Shown piece after piece: positions 55,467-64,000 of a stretch of DNA of 64,000 nt (the first letter of the stretch is position 1; each line of letters opens with the position of its first letter). The stretch is from Mycogone perniciosa (Eukaryota; Ascomycota; Sordariomycetes; Hypocreales; Hypocreaceae): assembly GCA_025331125.1 (NCBI GenBank), contig JAOALB010000184.1, positions 28,461 through 92,460 of the forward strand, read 5' to 3'. Both the position numbers and the translations under genes were made by a program. The notes below the pieces were generated by a model that was not told the origin of the DNA, searched no databases, and saw only the letters and a program-made list of their open reading frames with translations.

Positions 55467-55555
55467 TATCAATGGCCTTTAATAAATATGTCGCCCGCCA
55501 ACAAGTCCCATAGGTCCTATGGCTAGCTAAGCTGCGACCAAACTCGTCTGTAACT
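55467..55555 (+). repeat. Second dispersed repeat, less mutated copy
   Basis: Partner of 48796-48877; retains C and G where the other copy has T and A. Confidence 0.7.
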
Positions 55556-55810
55556 AACCCAGGCATCCCCCCTACTGAGCCTCAACGATAAGTTCAAATA
55601 GATCCTGTCAACTTTACCGACCTCGAGTTCAACCTTGCTTCCTCCCTTCATTTCGGCCGACTTCACGATGGCCTATTCGTCAATTAGATTAACCTGAACA
55701 ACAGTGAGTTTGGCAACTCTGTCAAACAGCAAGCCGACCAAGAAGAATAAAGCGAAACGCAGCTGTCCTAATTTCGAAAGCCAAGACGGCAGCAATAAGG
55801 GTTTATGTGT

Positions 55811-55886
55811 GGCAATCCAAGCCAGCTATGGCAATTGAGGCCAGCTGTAGCAATTCAAGCCAGCTATGGCTATCCAAGTTAGCTGT
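55811..55886. repeat. 19-bp minisatellite, four units
   Basis: Units start at 55811, 55830, 55849 and 55868; the first reads GGCAATCCAAGCCAGCTAT. Variation between units is mostly transitional. Each unit contains AGCT. Confidence 0.75.
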
Positions 55887-56130
55887 GGTAATGTTTCCGA
55901 TCCCAAGTTTATTAGTTTATTGTGCCCGCTTGCCAGAAACGCAGTGTTAAAGCTGACTCCCTCTTAGAATCAAGTCTACGAATCTCACGATATACAGGCA
56001 GCTGTCTGAAATTTGCAGTCGGCTGTCAGTCCAAGATAGGATATACGGTTTAATAACATACAGACCAGCACGTGCTTCAACAAAGGCTAACGGAAATGAA
56101 GACCTCTCCCCATAAGCATGGGCGTTTTCC

Positions 56131-56289
56131 TTTTCTCTTCCTTCAACACATCACCATCATTATCGTAGGTAAGCCCCAACACTCTATATGACCGACCTCA
56201 CTCCACTGATTGAATCTATCCTTGCAACGCCTCTCTATCCTTCCAAGTCTACGGTCAAATGATATGTTGCTGACTACCTAAGCTATAGA
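56131..56289 (+). promoter_or_regulatory. Leader and intron of chimeric unit D
   Basis: In plus orientation this matches the minus-strand leaders of units B and C: CTTTTCTCTTCCTTCAACAC, then GTAAGCCCCAACAC as donor (56169), CACTCCACTGATTGAATC, and GCTGACTACCTAAGCTATAG ending the 120-nt intron at 56288, one base before the ATG. The ubiquitin-like exons of unit C are missing here. Confidence 0.55.
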
Positions 56290-56673
56290 ATGAGCTACTA
56301 TTTACGAGAAATCCTAGAAGACTTCCAAAGAAACCACCCTTACGAACTCCTCCCAACAACCATACTGATCATGGCAACACAAGTGTGGTTAGACCTTGCG
56401 GAGAAGGACCAGCTGGAACACTGGATGGGAGACAAGAAAAAGAACTATGCTACTAATTCCATAAGCGTGCCCAAGGTACCTTTGGCGATTTTCCTGATAT
56501 ATTTTCCCCACCAACTGAGATGGACAGAAAACTGGGGACTCGCAGAGCACCCACACCCACACCGATTCGTGGCTTACGTGTGGAAAAAAGACGGAGAGGA
56601 GAAATTCGAACTGGCGAAGCTATCGCAAAAGAAACTGCTTCAGAAGGTCCCGCGTCAGCTTGGGTGGAACTGA
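56290..56673 (+). CDS. Chimeric unit D: unknown 127-residue ORF
   Basis: The ATG sits just after the shared leader intron, as in units B and C. The product starts MSYYLREILEDFQRNHPYEL, has the hydrophobic segment PTTILIMATQVWLDLAEKDQ and a Trp/His-rich second half (LRWTENWGLAEHPHPHRFV). It lacks RGG repeats, the zinc knuckle and the DGDVIMT tail. The body is therefore unrelated to units A-C although the 5' end is shared. No family recognised. It is followed by 360 bp of repeat DNA before the retrotransposon. Confidence 0.45.
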   Translation: MSYYLREILEDFQRNHPYELLPTTILIMATQVWLDLAEKDQLEHWMGDKKKNYATNSISVPKVPLAIFLIYFPHQLRWTENWGLAEHPHPHRFVAYVWKKDGEEKFELAKLSQKKLLQKVPRQLGWN

Positions 56674-57034
56674 TGCCCTGCCATATACCCGGATCCAGAA
56701 TACCGCCCATCAAAGGAATACCTACACCAGAGTGAGAGCTGGTGAGACTCACTGGCCTCCTCCCACATCATACTACTACTACGTTAATATTTATATCGGC
56801 GGTGGCCTGAGTGGTAGTGACCAATGGTTGCCTCAGCAAATGGGTGGTGCTTATAGAGTAACGAAAAAAAGGGACTGCAAAAGATACACAGCTCATCCGT
56901 ATCAGACAGTTCACTAACAGAGCATTGAGGGTAGGAGCTATTTATTGTAATAGTAGTAATCTATATTAATAAGAGTAATCTATAGCAATGAGAGTAATTT
57001 ATAGCAATAAAAGTAATCTATAGTAATAAAAATA
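56674..57034. other. Spacer with 18-bp tandem repeat
   Basis: The first half has no feature. From 56945 to 57030 a degenerate 18-bp tandem repeat runs up to the LTR. Confidence 0.5.
56945..57030 (+). repeat. 18-bp tandem repeat (4-5 units)
   Basis: Units of the type AGCAATGAGAGTAATTTAT and AGCAATAAAAGTAATCTAT, abutting the left LTR. Same unit as 48875-48910. Confidence 0.65.
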
Positions 57035-57310
57035 TATCGCGGAGCGCGGCACAGCTATATAGAGCATAGAGAGAAATAGGAATAAAGCTTGATTCTAGTA
57101 ATAAATATGCCGTAATGGCCTCGCTATATATACATATAGCTAATATAAAGGAAAACGTAGAATGTATGCGTTGTAAGCGCCTATATAGTCTAACATATCG
57201 CTTACGCGATGTGTATATTAGCTGGTATCTGCTATATAAGCAGATAAAAGCTCCCTAGCGCTGATAAGCGCTGATAAGTGGTAGGTCTTTAGCCTACCTA
57301 ACCCAATATA
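57035..57310 (-). repeat. 3' LTR of the Copia element
   Basis: About 276 bp. The left edge TATCGCGGAGCGCGGC corresponds to TGTCGCGGAGCGCGGC at 63885, with TG changed to TA. The right edge (..CCCAATATA then CCCCCC) is set by the complement of the polypurine tract. The expected terminal CA is now TA. Confidence 0.75.
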
Positions 57311-57316
57311 CCCCCC
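57311..57316 (-). other. Polypurine tract (minus strand GGGGGG)
   Basis: CTGGGGGG on the minus strand directly precedes the 3' LTR (TATATTGGG), the expected plus-strand primer site for reverse transcription. Confidence 0.65.
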
Positions 57317-57739
57317 AGTTAATAAGGCTATTCCCAATGCCTTATTAACTGCTATCTTAGTCTATTTATAGTATTATAACTGTCTAGCCGCGCTTTTAAA
57401 GCCTCTTTTACTTAATTAAAAGCTCCTTTATTATAAATATATATCGATATTCTGTTATTAGGGGTAAAAGGGATATAAACACTATAGCTATTGTTAATCT
57501 ATAACAATAGGAAGTTAAATAATAAAGCTCTTTAAACAGGTAAATTGATCCTAAACAGCTAAAATGGGTATATTAGCTGTCCCCTAGCCCTATTCCTCAC
57601 TCTTCTTCTTTAATTATTAACATTATTATTATTATCAATAACAGCAGTATTAGCAGCATCAGTATAGCCCCGGTAAATATTACGCTTTTCGCGTATTCCT
57701 TTCATAGTGCGCTTTTATTAGCTAACAATAAAATCGCAG

Positions 57740-58141
57740 AACAAGAATACCTCCTCAGTCAAGCGTGGTCGCGGTCGCCCCCTGAAGGTGGCTTGTTGTA
57801 GCGTTGGCCGTCCTCGGGCGGCCACGCCTGCTGCTGCTCCTACGCCGGCTGCTGCTCCTACGCCGGCTCCTGCTCCGGCTGGTCCGGTTTCTATTGCTGC
57901 ACCGGTTAGTCCGGTTGCTCGGCCTCTCTCTCGTTTAGAGTTGAGGCTTGCTAGGAATCGCGAGGAAGCCCTCGCTGAGCTGCGCGCCGCGGCGTCCTTG
58001 TCGGCTCCTCCTCCTGCTCCTGCAGCTCCTGTTACTGCTCCTGCTCCTGCTCCGGCCGCTGCCCCTGCTGCCGTGCCGTTGTCCCCTCCTTATAAGGGTT
58101 GTTTGAAGTCGGCAATTGCCGGTAAGGGAGATTTCTCTTAG
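57740..58141 (+). CDS. GC-rich antisense exon: AT-hook, Ala/Pro-rich protein
   Basis: A GC-rich island inside the AT-rich element. Frame from 57740 to TAG at 58139-58141, about 133 codons. It opens NKNTSSVKRGRGRPLK, an AT-hook (RGRP core), then GRPRAATPAAAPTP, long Ala/Pro repeats, a charged helix (SRLELRLARNREEALAELRA) and a C-terminal YKGCLKSAIAGKGDFS. No ATG exists in the frame. CTAACAATAAAATCGCAG just upstream looks like a branch site and acceptor, so this may be the last exon of a spliced gene whose upstream exon is lost in the AT-rich DNA. It runs antisense to the retrotransposon, between its RT relic and its 3' LTR. AT-hooks bind AT-rich DNA minor grooves. It could be an extra antisense ORF of the element or an insertion. 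Confidence 0.5.
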   Translation, partial: NKNTSSVKRGRGRPLKVACCSVGRPRAATPAAAPTPAAAPTPAPAPAGPVSIAAPVSPVARPLSRLELRLARNREEALAELRAAASLSAPPPAPAAPVTAPAPAPAAAPAAVPLSPPYKGCLKSAIAGKGDFS

Positions 58142-59693
58142 TGTACTACTGTCGCCCGCTCTCGGCGGTATACTGCTTATTTTAATAGTAACTATTAATG
58201 CACTCTTTAGTATATTTCTTCTTTACTTTTATTGTATTACTTTAACTAATTGTATACTCTATAGTTATTTAGTGCTTGCACTGATTATATACTGGCTTTT
58301 TTAAGCTATAAATAAAGATAATAATTAGGTAAATACACTATTCTTTCTTTATATACTTATAAGCTAATGTAATTAAATAGTAACTTAATATAAAAAGGCA
58401 TTGCGCCTTTAATTTAGTTTATTAGAGGAGGAGGACTTAGTTTATATTAAAGAGGCGGCTGCTTTAAGTAGCTGTAACGATAACGCCCTTTACGCGCAGG
58501 CGCATAAAGGGTAAAAAGCTTTAGGTAATTAATTGTTGCAGTAATAAGGTATACCCTTTATAGTAAGCGGCCTTTAGGCTAAAATTAAACGGTTTCCTAT
58601 ACTTTTATATATTTTATTCCAGTAACTATATATCTGCTAAGTTTAATAGTACTTTAAAGTGCTTAAAGTACTATTAAAAAAGGGTTTAGTAAGCCTATTA
58701 GCAGGTATAAAGTTAATAAAAAGATAAAAAACTAAAAATAATCCTTTTTAATATTCCTATTAAAGCTATATATTCTATATACTAATATAATATAGGCAAG
58801 TATTAATTTATATATTTTCTTTAATTATAAAATATATAGTTAATTAATTATTATAGTTAATATTTTAATTAATATTAAAGTTAAATTTTATTTTTTAAAA
58901 AAAGTAATATAAATTTATTATTTTTTTACTATTTAAGTAAAGGCAAATAACTTTATTTTAATTATAAATATAATAACTGTATTTTAATATATAATATTTT
59001 ATAAAATAAAGCTTAAAAAATATAATAAAATACCTTTAAAATAATCTTTAAGTATTTATATTATTAGTAAAAGAAGTATTGCTTAAAGCAATTAAAACCT
59101 ATATTTTGCCTCGCCCTTTATATTAAAGAGTTAAAAAGCGCTATATATATAAATAGCAGATTAGCTAATTAATTACTTTAAAGTGCTCTTTACTAGGGTT
59201 AATTAAAAACTGCAATAAAGTTAAAGTACTATATACTATATCTAGCTTTATTATAATAGCTATATAAAGTACAGATTTTACTTTTTTTAATATATTTTAA
59301 TAATTGCTTTTATAGCTTATATTATAGCTTTTTTAAGCTCTATAACTAGTATTAGAATTATAAAAAGCTATATTTTATTATTAAACTTAAATTATTTTGC
59401 AATTTGTTTAAAATAGGTTTTATAAGAAAAGTATATCCTATACTCTTTATAGTTTTAAGTAATTTTAATATTTAAAAACTACTATATATCCCCTTTACTA
59501 TAAAGCTTATACTTTACTTTAAAAGTGTCTAGTAATTTAATATAAAGAGCTTTATTATTATAATAATATATAATTAAAATATTATTTATATAAAATATAA
59601 TAAAAATCTTTTAAGTTTAGTTATAAAAAGGCAGGGCTTTTTAAAGCTTAAGATTAACCTTTATTTCTTTAAAGTTAAAGATAATTTATTAAA
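58142..59693. other. AT-rich decayed interior of the Copia element
   Basis: No readable coding sequence; TA-rich with frequent AGCTTTAAAGC-type motifs. Presumably former RNase H and neighbouring sequence on the minus strand. Confidence 0.6.
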
Positions 59694-59903
59694 CTATAGT
59701 TTTAGTGAGTCCTTTAGCTTATATAAGGCTTTAGCCAGCTTTAAATAAATATTTAATAGCTTAAAACCTTTAAAAAGCTTATATATAATTAATTTTAAAT
59801 TTTTATCCTTTAAAGTATTAAAGAAAGCATTTTTAATATTATACTGCTTTAATTTAAAGTTAAATTTTACTGCTAAAGTAATAAATATATAAAAAAAACA
59901 CAC
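59694..59903 (-). pseudogene. Copia reverse-transcriptase relic
   Basis: A 69-codon frame with the Copia RT pattern: YNIKNAFFNTLKDKNLKLI corresponds to the D(V)xxAFLNxxLxxxVY motif, and LAKALYKLKDSLKL to the LxKALYGLKQSPR motif. Asn in YNIKNAFF stands where the catalytic Asp is expected, a typical G-to-A type change. Stops enclose the fragment. Confidence 0.8.
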
Positions 59904-62900
59904 TGTTAATATAGTTATATATATACTCTCTATTATAAAGTATTCCTATAAGTCCTTTTAAATTATAAATTAAACTTTACAGTATTTTAAATTTCTATTC
60001 TAGTTAAATTTATATATAAAAACTTAATATATAGGTAATAGCTTTATCTTTACCTTTAAGTATAGTATTTTTTACTAGGTTCCTTTCGCGTATAGAGAGT
60101 TAATTTTATTACGCGCAGCTTATTTAAACCTAGCTTTAAATAGGTATTTTATAAGCTCCTTTTAGTCTTTTAGCGGTTTCGCTAAATCCTTTTAGTAAAC
60201 AGTTTATTTATTAAAAGTAATACTTTTCTAAAAGGAAGCTTTTTAATTTATTACTATAGTAAATACTATTATTATACTTTTTAATTTATTATTTATTAGC
60301 TTTTATTAATTAAGCAGTAGTTAATATAATATTAAATTAAAGAGTTTTATAATTATTAAATATATATTAAATTTATTATCTTTTAAAGCAGTATTTAAGG
60401 TATATATTTTAGTTTTATATATTAAGAGATATTTATTAACCTTTTTTATAGGTTATTTCCTTTAAAGTTTTATACTTTTATAAATATTAATTACTGCTTT
60501 ACTATTTAAGGAATTATTAGTTAGCTTTTCCTTTAAAATCTGCTTTTTTAATATAAAAGTAGGCAAATCTTTTATATATTAATCTACCTTTAACTATAGC
60601 AGTTTATCTTTTTTTATTAGGTAGTGCACCTTTAATATATAAGGCTGTTTTTCCATTAACTCTTTTTTTTTTAAAGAGGGGTAGGTTACTTTTAAAAGCA
60701 TTATTTAAGGTTCCTGTTAATGCGCTGGTTTTATTTATAAAGATTAACTATTTTAAAGTAGCCTTTAATATTTAAAGACTAAAAGGTCTTTTTAAGTATA
60801 CTAGTAGTTTACCTAAAGCGTTTATTAAACTGATTTTAATGCTTTATATAATTCTTACCTTTAAAGGTATACTCTTTTTTTCTATATTACCTATAAAGGT
60901 ATCCTTTACTGCAGGAATATATATTAAAAAAAGTTTAAATTCTAGTTTATTTTCTTTAACTTTATTAAATAATTTATTTAATTTAACTATAAATAGCTTA
61001 TTTACGCTTTTCTTTTACTATTAAAAAAGTTAGTCTTATTAAACTATATATTCTTTATAATAATTACCTTTACTAAATAAAGTAATTAAATATAATATAT
61101 ATTATTTACAGTATATTTAATAAAATATTTAGTTAGGCCTTTAGGCTTTATTTTAAATTCTCTTTTATTTTAGCTAGCTTTATAGTCTCTGTTAAGTATA
61201 TAGGCGCAGCAGCTATATATATAAAGTCTGCTTTAATCTGACTATAAATCCGCAGATAACTCTTTCATTAAAAGGGGCGCAAAATCGCAAAACTATTACT
61301 TTAATTTTTTAATAGGTAATATTATATTAAGGCTATATATAGGATTTATATTAATAATATACACTACAGCTTTTATACTTTTAGGCTATAAATTAGTTAA
61401 AAGGCTTACAGCTTTAAGTATTTTTATCGATTTGTTTATAACTTTTTAACCTGCGCGCTTTAAGGCGCTATTTGGCTTATATATATAAAAAAGGGTAAGC
61501 TTTAAAATAATTCCTTTTGCGTTTACTTAAATCTAGAAGTGTATTAAGCCTTTAACTATAATTACAGTTTTTTTATTATCCTGCTTAAAAGAATATATTA
61601 AGATATTATATTGCGTTTTTACTATATTTATAAAGTTAAAGAGAGTATTAAAGATAGTATTTTATTTTTTATTTAGTAAAGGGTATATATATAATTATAA
61701 AGTATATTCTTTTTTAAGTATTAAAAGCTAGTTATCCCTATTATAACTATAAAGATAGTTTTAAAATTTTTAGTATACTTTAAAAAATAGTTTTAATATT
61801 TATTTTTTAAATGTTTTGCGAGAGATAACCTATTTTGTATATATAAAAGCATAGGCTTTACACTTTATTTATATAGTTCCCTTAATATATATATTCTTTG
61901 CGTTCTTTATTAATGCTTTAAGCGCTTTTAGGCTTAAATGTCCTGATTATAGGTGCTAAAGCTGCTTTAAGTTATTATATAGTATTAGTAGGTTATATAT
62001 TAATCTTCTTCTTTTTTTAATATTATATAAATATAGTAGTCTACGCTAAAAAAAAGGAATAAAGCAGTTATACTGCTTAAGATAGTATACTTAAAGATAA
62101 AGGTAATATAAAGTAATAGGGGTTTATATTAAAGAAATAAAAGATTATATTTATACTTTACTTTGTTTATAATAGTATTTGAATTTACTGTATTAATATA
62201 AAGTGTATTATTATACCTTATAAGCTATATTCCTACTTTTTAAAGTTTTAATAAAGATATAATATTAATGTAAAATCCTTTAACTATAGCTATATCTATA
62301 AGCTTTATTAAGTATACTGCCTTTTAGTATAGATTATAAAGAGTATTTTTTAATAGGCAGCGTCCTTTTCTGGCTATAGGATACCTAGCTCTTTTTACTT
62401 TAATATAGTTATTTTCTATATTTAAAATAAAAAAGCTAAGAATAAAGTAATTCTTATTATTTACTAAATAAATAGTATTATAGGTATTAAAGAGAGTACT
62501 TTAAAAGAGGCAGTAAAATATATTTTATATATTAATATATATTAATATATTTATTATATATACTATAAGGCTTATATCTTTTTTATTAATTAGGTTTAAA
62601 GAGATTAAGGCAGCTATAATAGTTAAAGCTATACCTCTTTAAACTAAAGCTATAAAGTCAATACCCTTTTTACTAAGTTTATTGCAGAGTATATACTATT
62701 TATCTTCTTAGAGGCAAGTATAAATTTCTATAGTTTATTACAGGTTAAAGATATATTTCCCTTTTTTATTAGGTTTTCCTTTAAGCGCAGCAAGTAATAT
62801 ACTCTAGTCCTTTAAAGGCTAATTATACTTTTCCTATTTATATAGGTATTCTTTCCTAGTAAAAGCTTTTAAATATATAATATTATTTACTATAGCTTTA

Positions 62901-63870
62901 TTTAAGCGGTTATTAAGTATTATATAAAGTCTATAAATATAATTCTCTATATTTTATATATTATTTAAAAAAAGTTAATTAAATTACTTGAAAAAGAAGA
63001 TTTTAGCGGTTTTGCCACTCTTAATTTAATTATCTATATAGTATAGGTAGTATAAAGTAAAATTTAAAGTATAGTATAGTCTAATAGCTTTTAAAAAAGC
63101 CTTTTAGGCAGCTATTCCTATAACTTTAAAAAGCTTATACTTTACTATATTTATATAAATATACACCTAGTTTATATACTATATTTCTAGCTTTAAGTTC
63201 TTATATTTTATATTATATAAAATGCATTTATATAAAATCTGTATTTCTTTATATATTATATCCTTATAAGGAATTAATTATTCTTTAAACTTCTTTATAA
63301 TTTAATAAATAGTAAATTTAATATTTAAGTTTTTATTATTTTTATTAACTGCTTTAATAGTAGTAAAGGCTAAGGCTATAGCTTAAATTGCAGCTTTAAA
63401 GTCTATAAAAATTAAAGTATAGATGCTAGTATTAACTGTCTTTTATATTTATTTAAAGATTACTGCTTTAACCTTCCTTTTTTTAGTATATAAGGCAATA
63501 GTATATTAATGCTTATAAAGTAAACTATTATAATAAATAAAGATATCTGTTAAAGTAGCTTTTTTTCTAAATGCTTTTAAGGCGGTTTTTTTACTTTAGT
63601 TAAAGTAGGTAGCTTTAAAGTAGGGAAATAGTTATTATCCTAATCGGGGAGATTAAGATTAACCTTATTCTAGATCCTCGCGGTAGTTATATAGTTATTT
63701 AGAACAGTAATCTATTTAATCCACTAAACTATTAAATCCAGCTTTATAAAGGTAATATCTTTTGCATTATTTATTATGGAAGGTAGCTTTAAAAGTTTAA
63801 AGGCGAAAGGAAAGAGTAAAGGTAAAGATATAATATTAAAGGAAATTTCTAGTAACTCTAATAGTTATTA
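59904..63870. other. AT-rich decayed interior of the Copia element
   Basis: Former integrase, protease and gag region on the minus strand by position. Too mutated for individual domains to be recognised by eye. The 61-codon frame at 60839-61024 is a chance survivor. Confidence 0.6.
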
Positions 63871-63884
63871 CCTGGGCTTATAAC
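63871..63884 (-). other. Primer binding site (tRNA-iMet anticodon-loop type)
   Basis: The minus strand reads GTTATAAGCCCAGG immediately after the LTR end ..GCGACA. It matches GGTTATGAGCCC, the complement of the initiator-tRNA anticodon stem-loop used as a half-molecule primer by Copia-type elements, with one G-to-A change. Confidence 0.6.
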
Positions 63885-63926
63885 TGTCGCGGAGCGCGGC
63901 ACAGCTATATAAAGTATAGAGAGAAA
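63885..63926 (-). repeat. 5' LTR fragment of the Copia element
   Basis: TGTCGCGGAGCGCGGCACAG and the next 22 bases match 57035-57076 with a few transitions. Homology ends abruptly at 63926, where a different LTR-like sequence starts. Confidence 0.75.
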
Positions 63927-64000
63927 TGTGACGATCCGGGTTGATTCTCAAGGGATAAACCGAGGTTCGTGGGTTTATGTTGACAGAGAGGTCAGGGATG
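63927..64000. mobile_element. Start of a second LTR-like element (cut by window end)
   Basis: The sequence from 63927 begins TGTGACGATCCGGG, typical of a fungal LTR start, and has normal GC content, unlike the AT-rich element it interrupts. Only 74 bp are visible, so the call is tentative. Confidence 0.4.

Larger units (their letters stand above)
55226..56130. other. Mosaic repeat region
   Basis: It contains the less mutated copy of a dispersed repeat (55467-55555) and a 19-bp minisatellite (55811-55886). The 91-codon minus-strand frame at 55291-55566 overlaps the repeat and has no known motif. Confidence 0.45.
57035..63926 (-). mobile_element. Ty1/Copia-type LTR retrotransposon, RIP-like decay
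   Basis: Extremely AT-rich (TpA-rich) DNA bounded by a left LTR (57035-57310) and the first 42 bp of a right LTR (63885-63926). On the minus strand the order is 5' LTR, a tRNA-iMet-type primer site just inside the right LTR, coding remains, a polypurine tract (57311-57316), 3' LTR. A reverse-transcriptase relic lies at 59694-59903. The rest is so rich in TAA/TAG that only scraps of frame survive, as expected from C-to-T mutation at CpA sites. The internal region is about 6.6 kb, longer than usual for Copia (about 4.5-5 kb); an additional antisense segment near the 3' LTR accounts for part of the excess. Confidence 0.85.

Noticed and set aside
60839..61024. 61-codon hydrophobic plus-strand frame in the AT-rich element
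   Set aside because: AT-rich DNA yields Leu/Phe/Ile-rich chance frames; no motif.

Overview
This is nuclear DNA of a filamentous ascomycete, most likely a Sordariomycete of the Hypocreales type. That placement is an inference. It rests on short introns (50-150 nt) with GT..CTAAC..AG signals, fungal-type STAND/NLR genes, a Zn2Cys6 regulator, 2EXR and ferric-reductase families, and AT-rich transposon relics that look RIP-mutated. Gene models below were spliced by eye; intron borders are given where reading frame and splice signals agree.

Layout. 1-4.7 kb: an ADP-ribosylglycohydrolase gene (minus strand), then an AT-rich gene-poor stretch. 4.7-7.7 kb: a broken NACHT/WD40 NLR pseudogene. 10.7-13.2 kb: a six-exon ferric reductase. 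13.5-25.1 kb: an immunity-like island. It holds an ankyrin-subtilase protein (minus), a divergently transcribed beta-rich protein of unknown family (plus), and an 1818-residue NLR-like protein. The NLR-like protein has an N-terminal alpha/beta hydrolase-like domain, a STAND-like core, about 22 ankyrin repeats and a C-terminal ZZ finger. Both its hydrolase nucleophile and its P-loop look degenerate. 25.2-45.1 kb: mostly housekeeping or metabolic genes (FMN reductase, dynactin p25, NTF2-like protein, an unknown acidic protein with an in-frame TAG, FAD synthetase, a 2EXR protein, an SDR beside a divergent Zn2Cys6 factor, an amino-acid permease plus an inverted permease relic).

45-57 kb is gene-poor and mosaic. 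It contains dispersed repeats with mainly transition differences and a set of related chimeric units. These share a 5' leader, an intron ending immediately before the ATG, and in part a C-terminal tail (DGDVIMT[D/E]P), but their middles differ: an RGG/CCHC-knuckle protein, a deleted version, inserted pieces of a host-like gene, or an unrelated ORF. The leader of the best-preserved unit contains two ubiquitin-like exons without ATG.

57.0-63.9 kb is an extremely AT-rich Ty1/Copia-type LTR retrotransposon on the minus strand (LTR, PPT, PBS and RT relic all visible). Near its 3' LTR sits a GC-rich antisense exon encoding an AT-hook, Ala/Pro-rich protein. The window ends in what looks like the start of a second LTR.

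Two arrangements merit most attention: the protease / beta-rich protein / NLR cluster at 13.5-25.1 kb, which resembles known fungal cell-death gene clusters in layout only, and the mosaic chimeric family at 49-57 kb.
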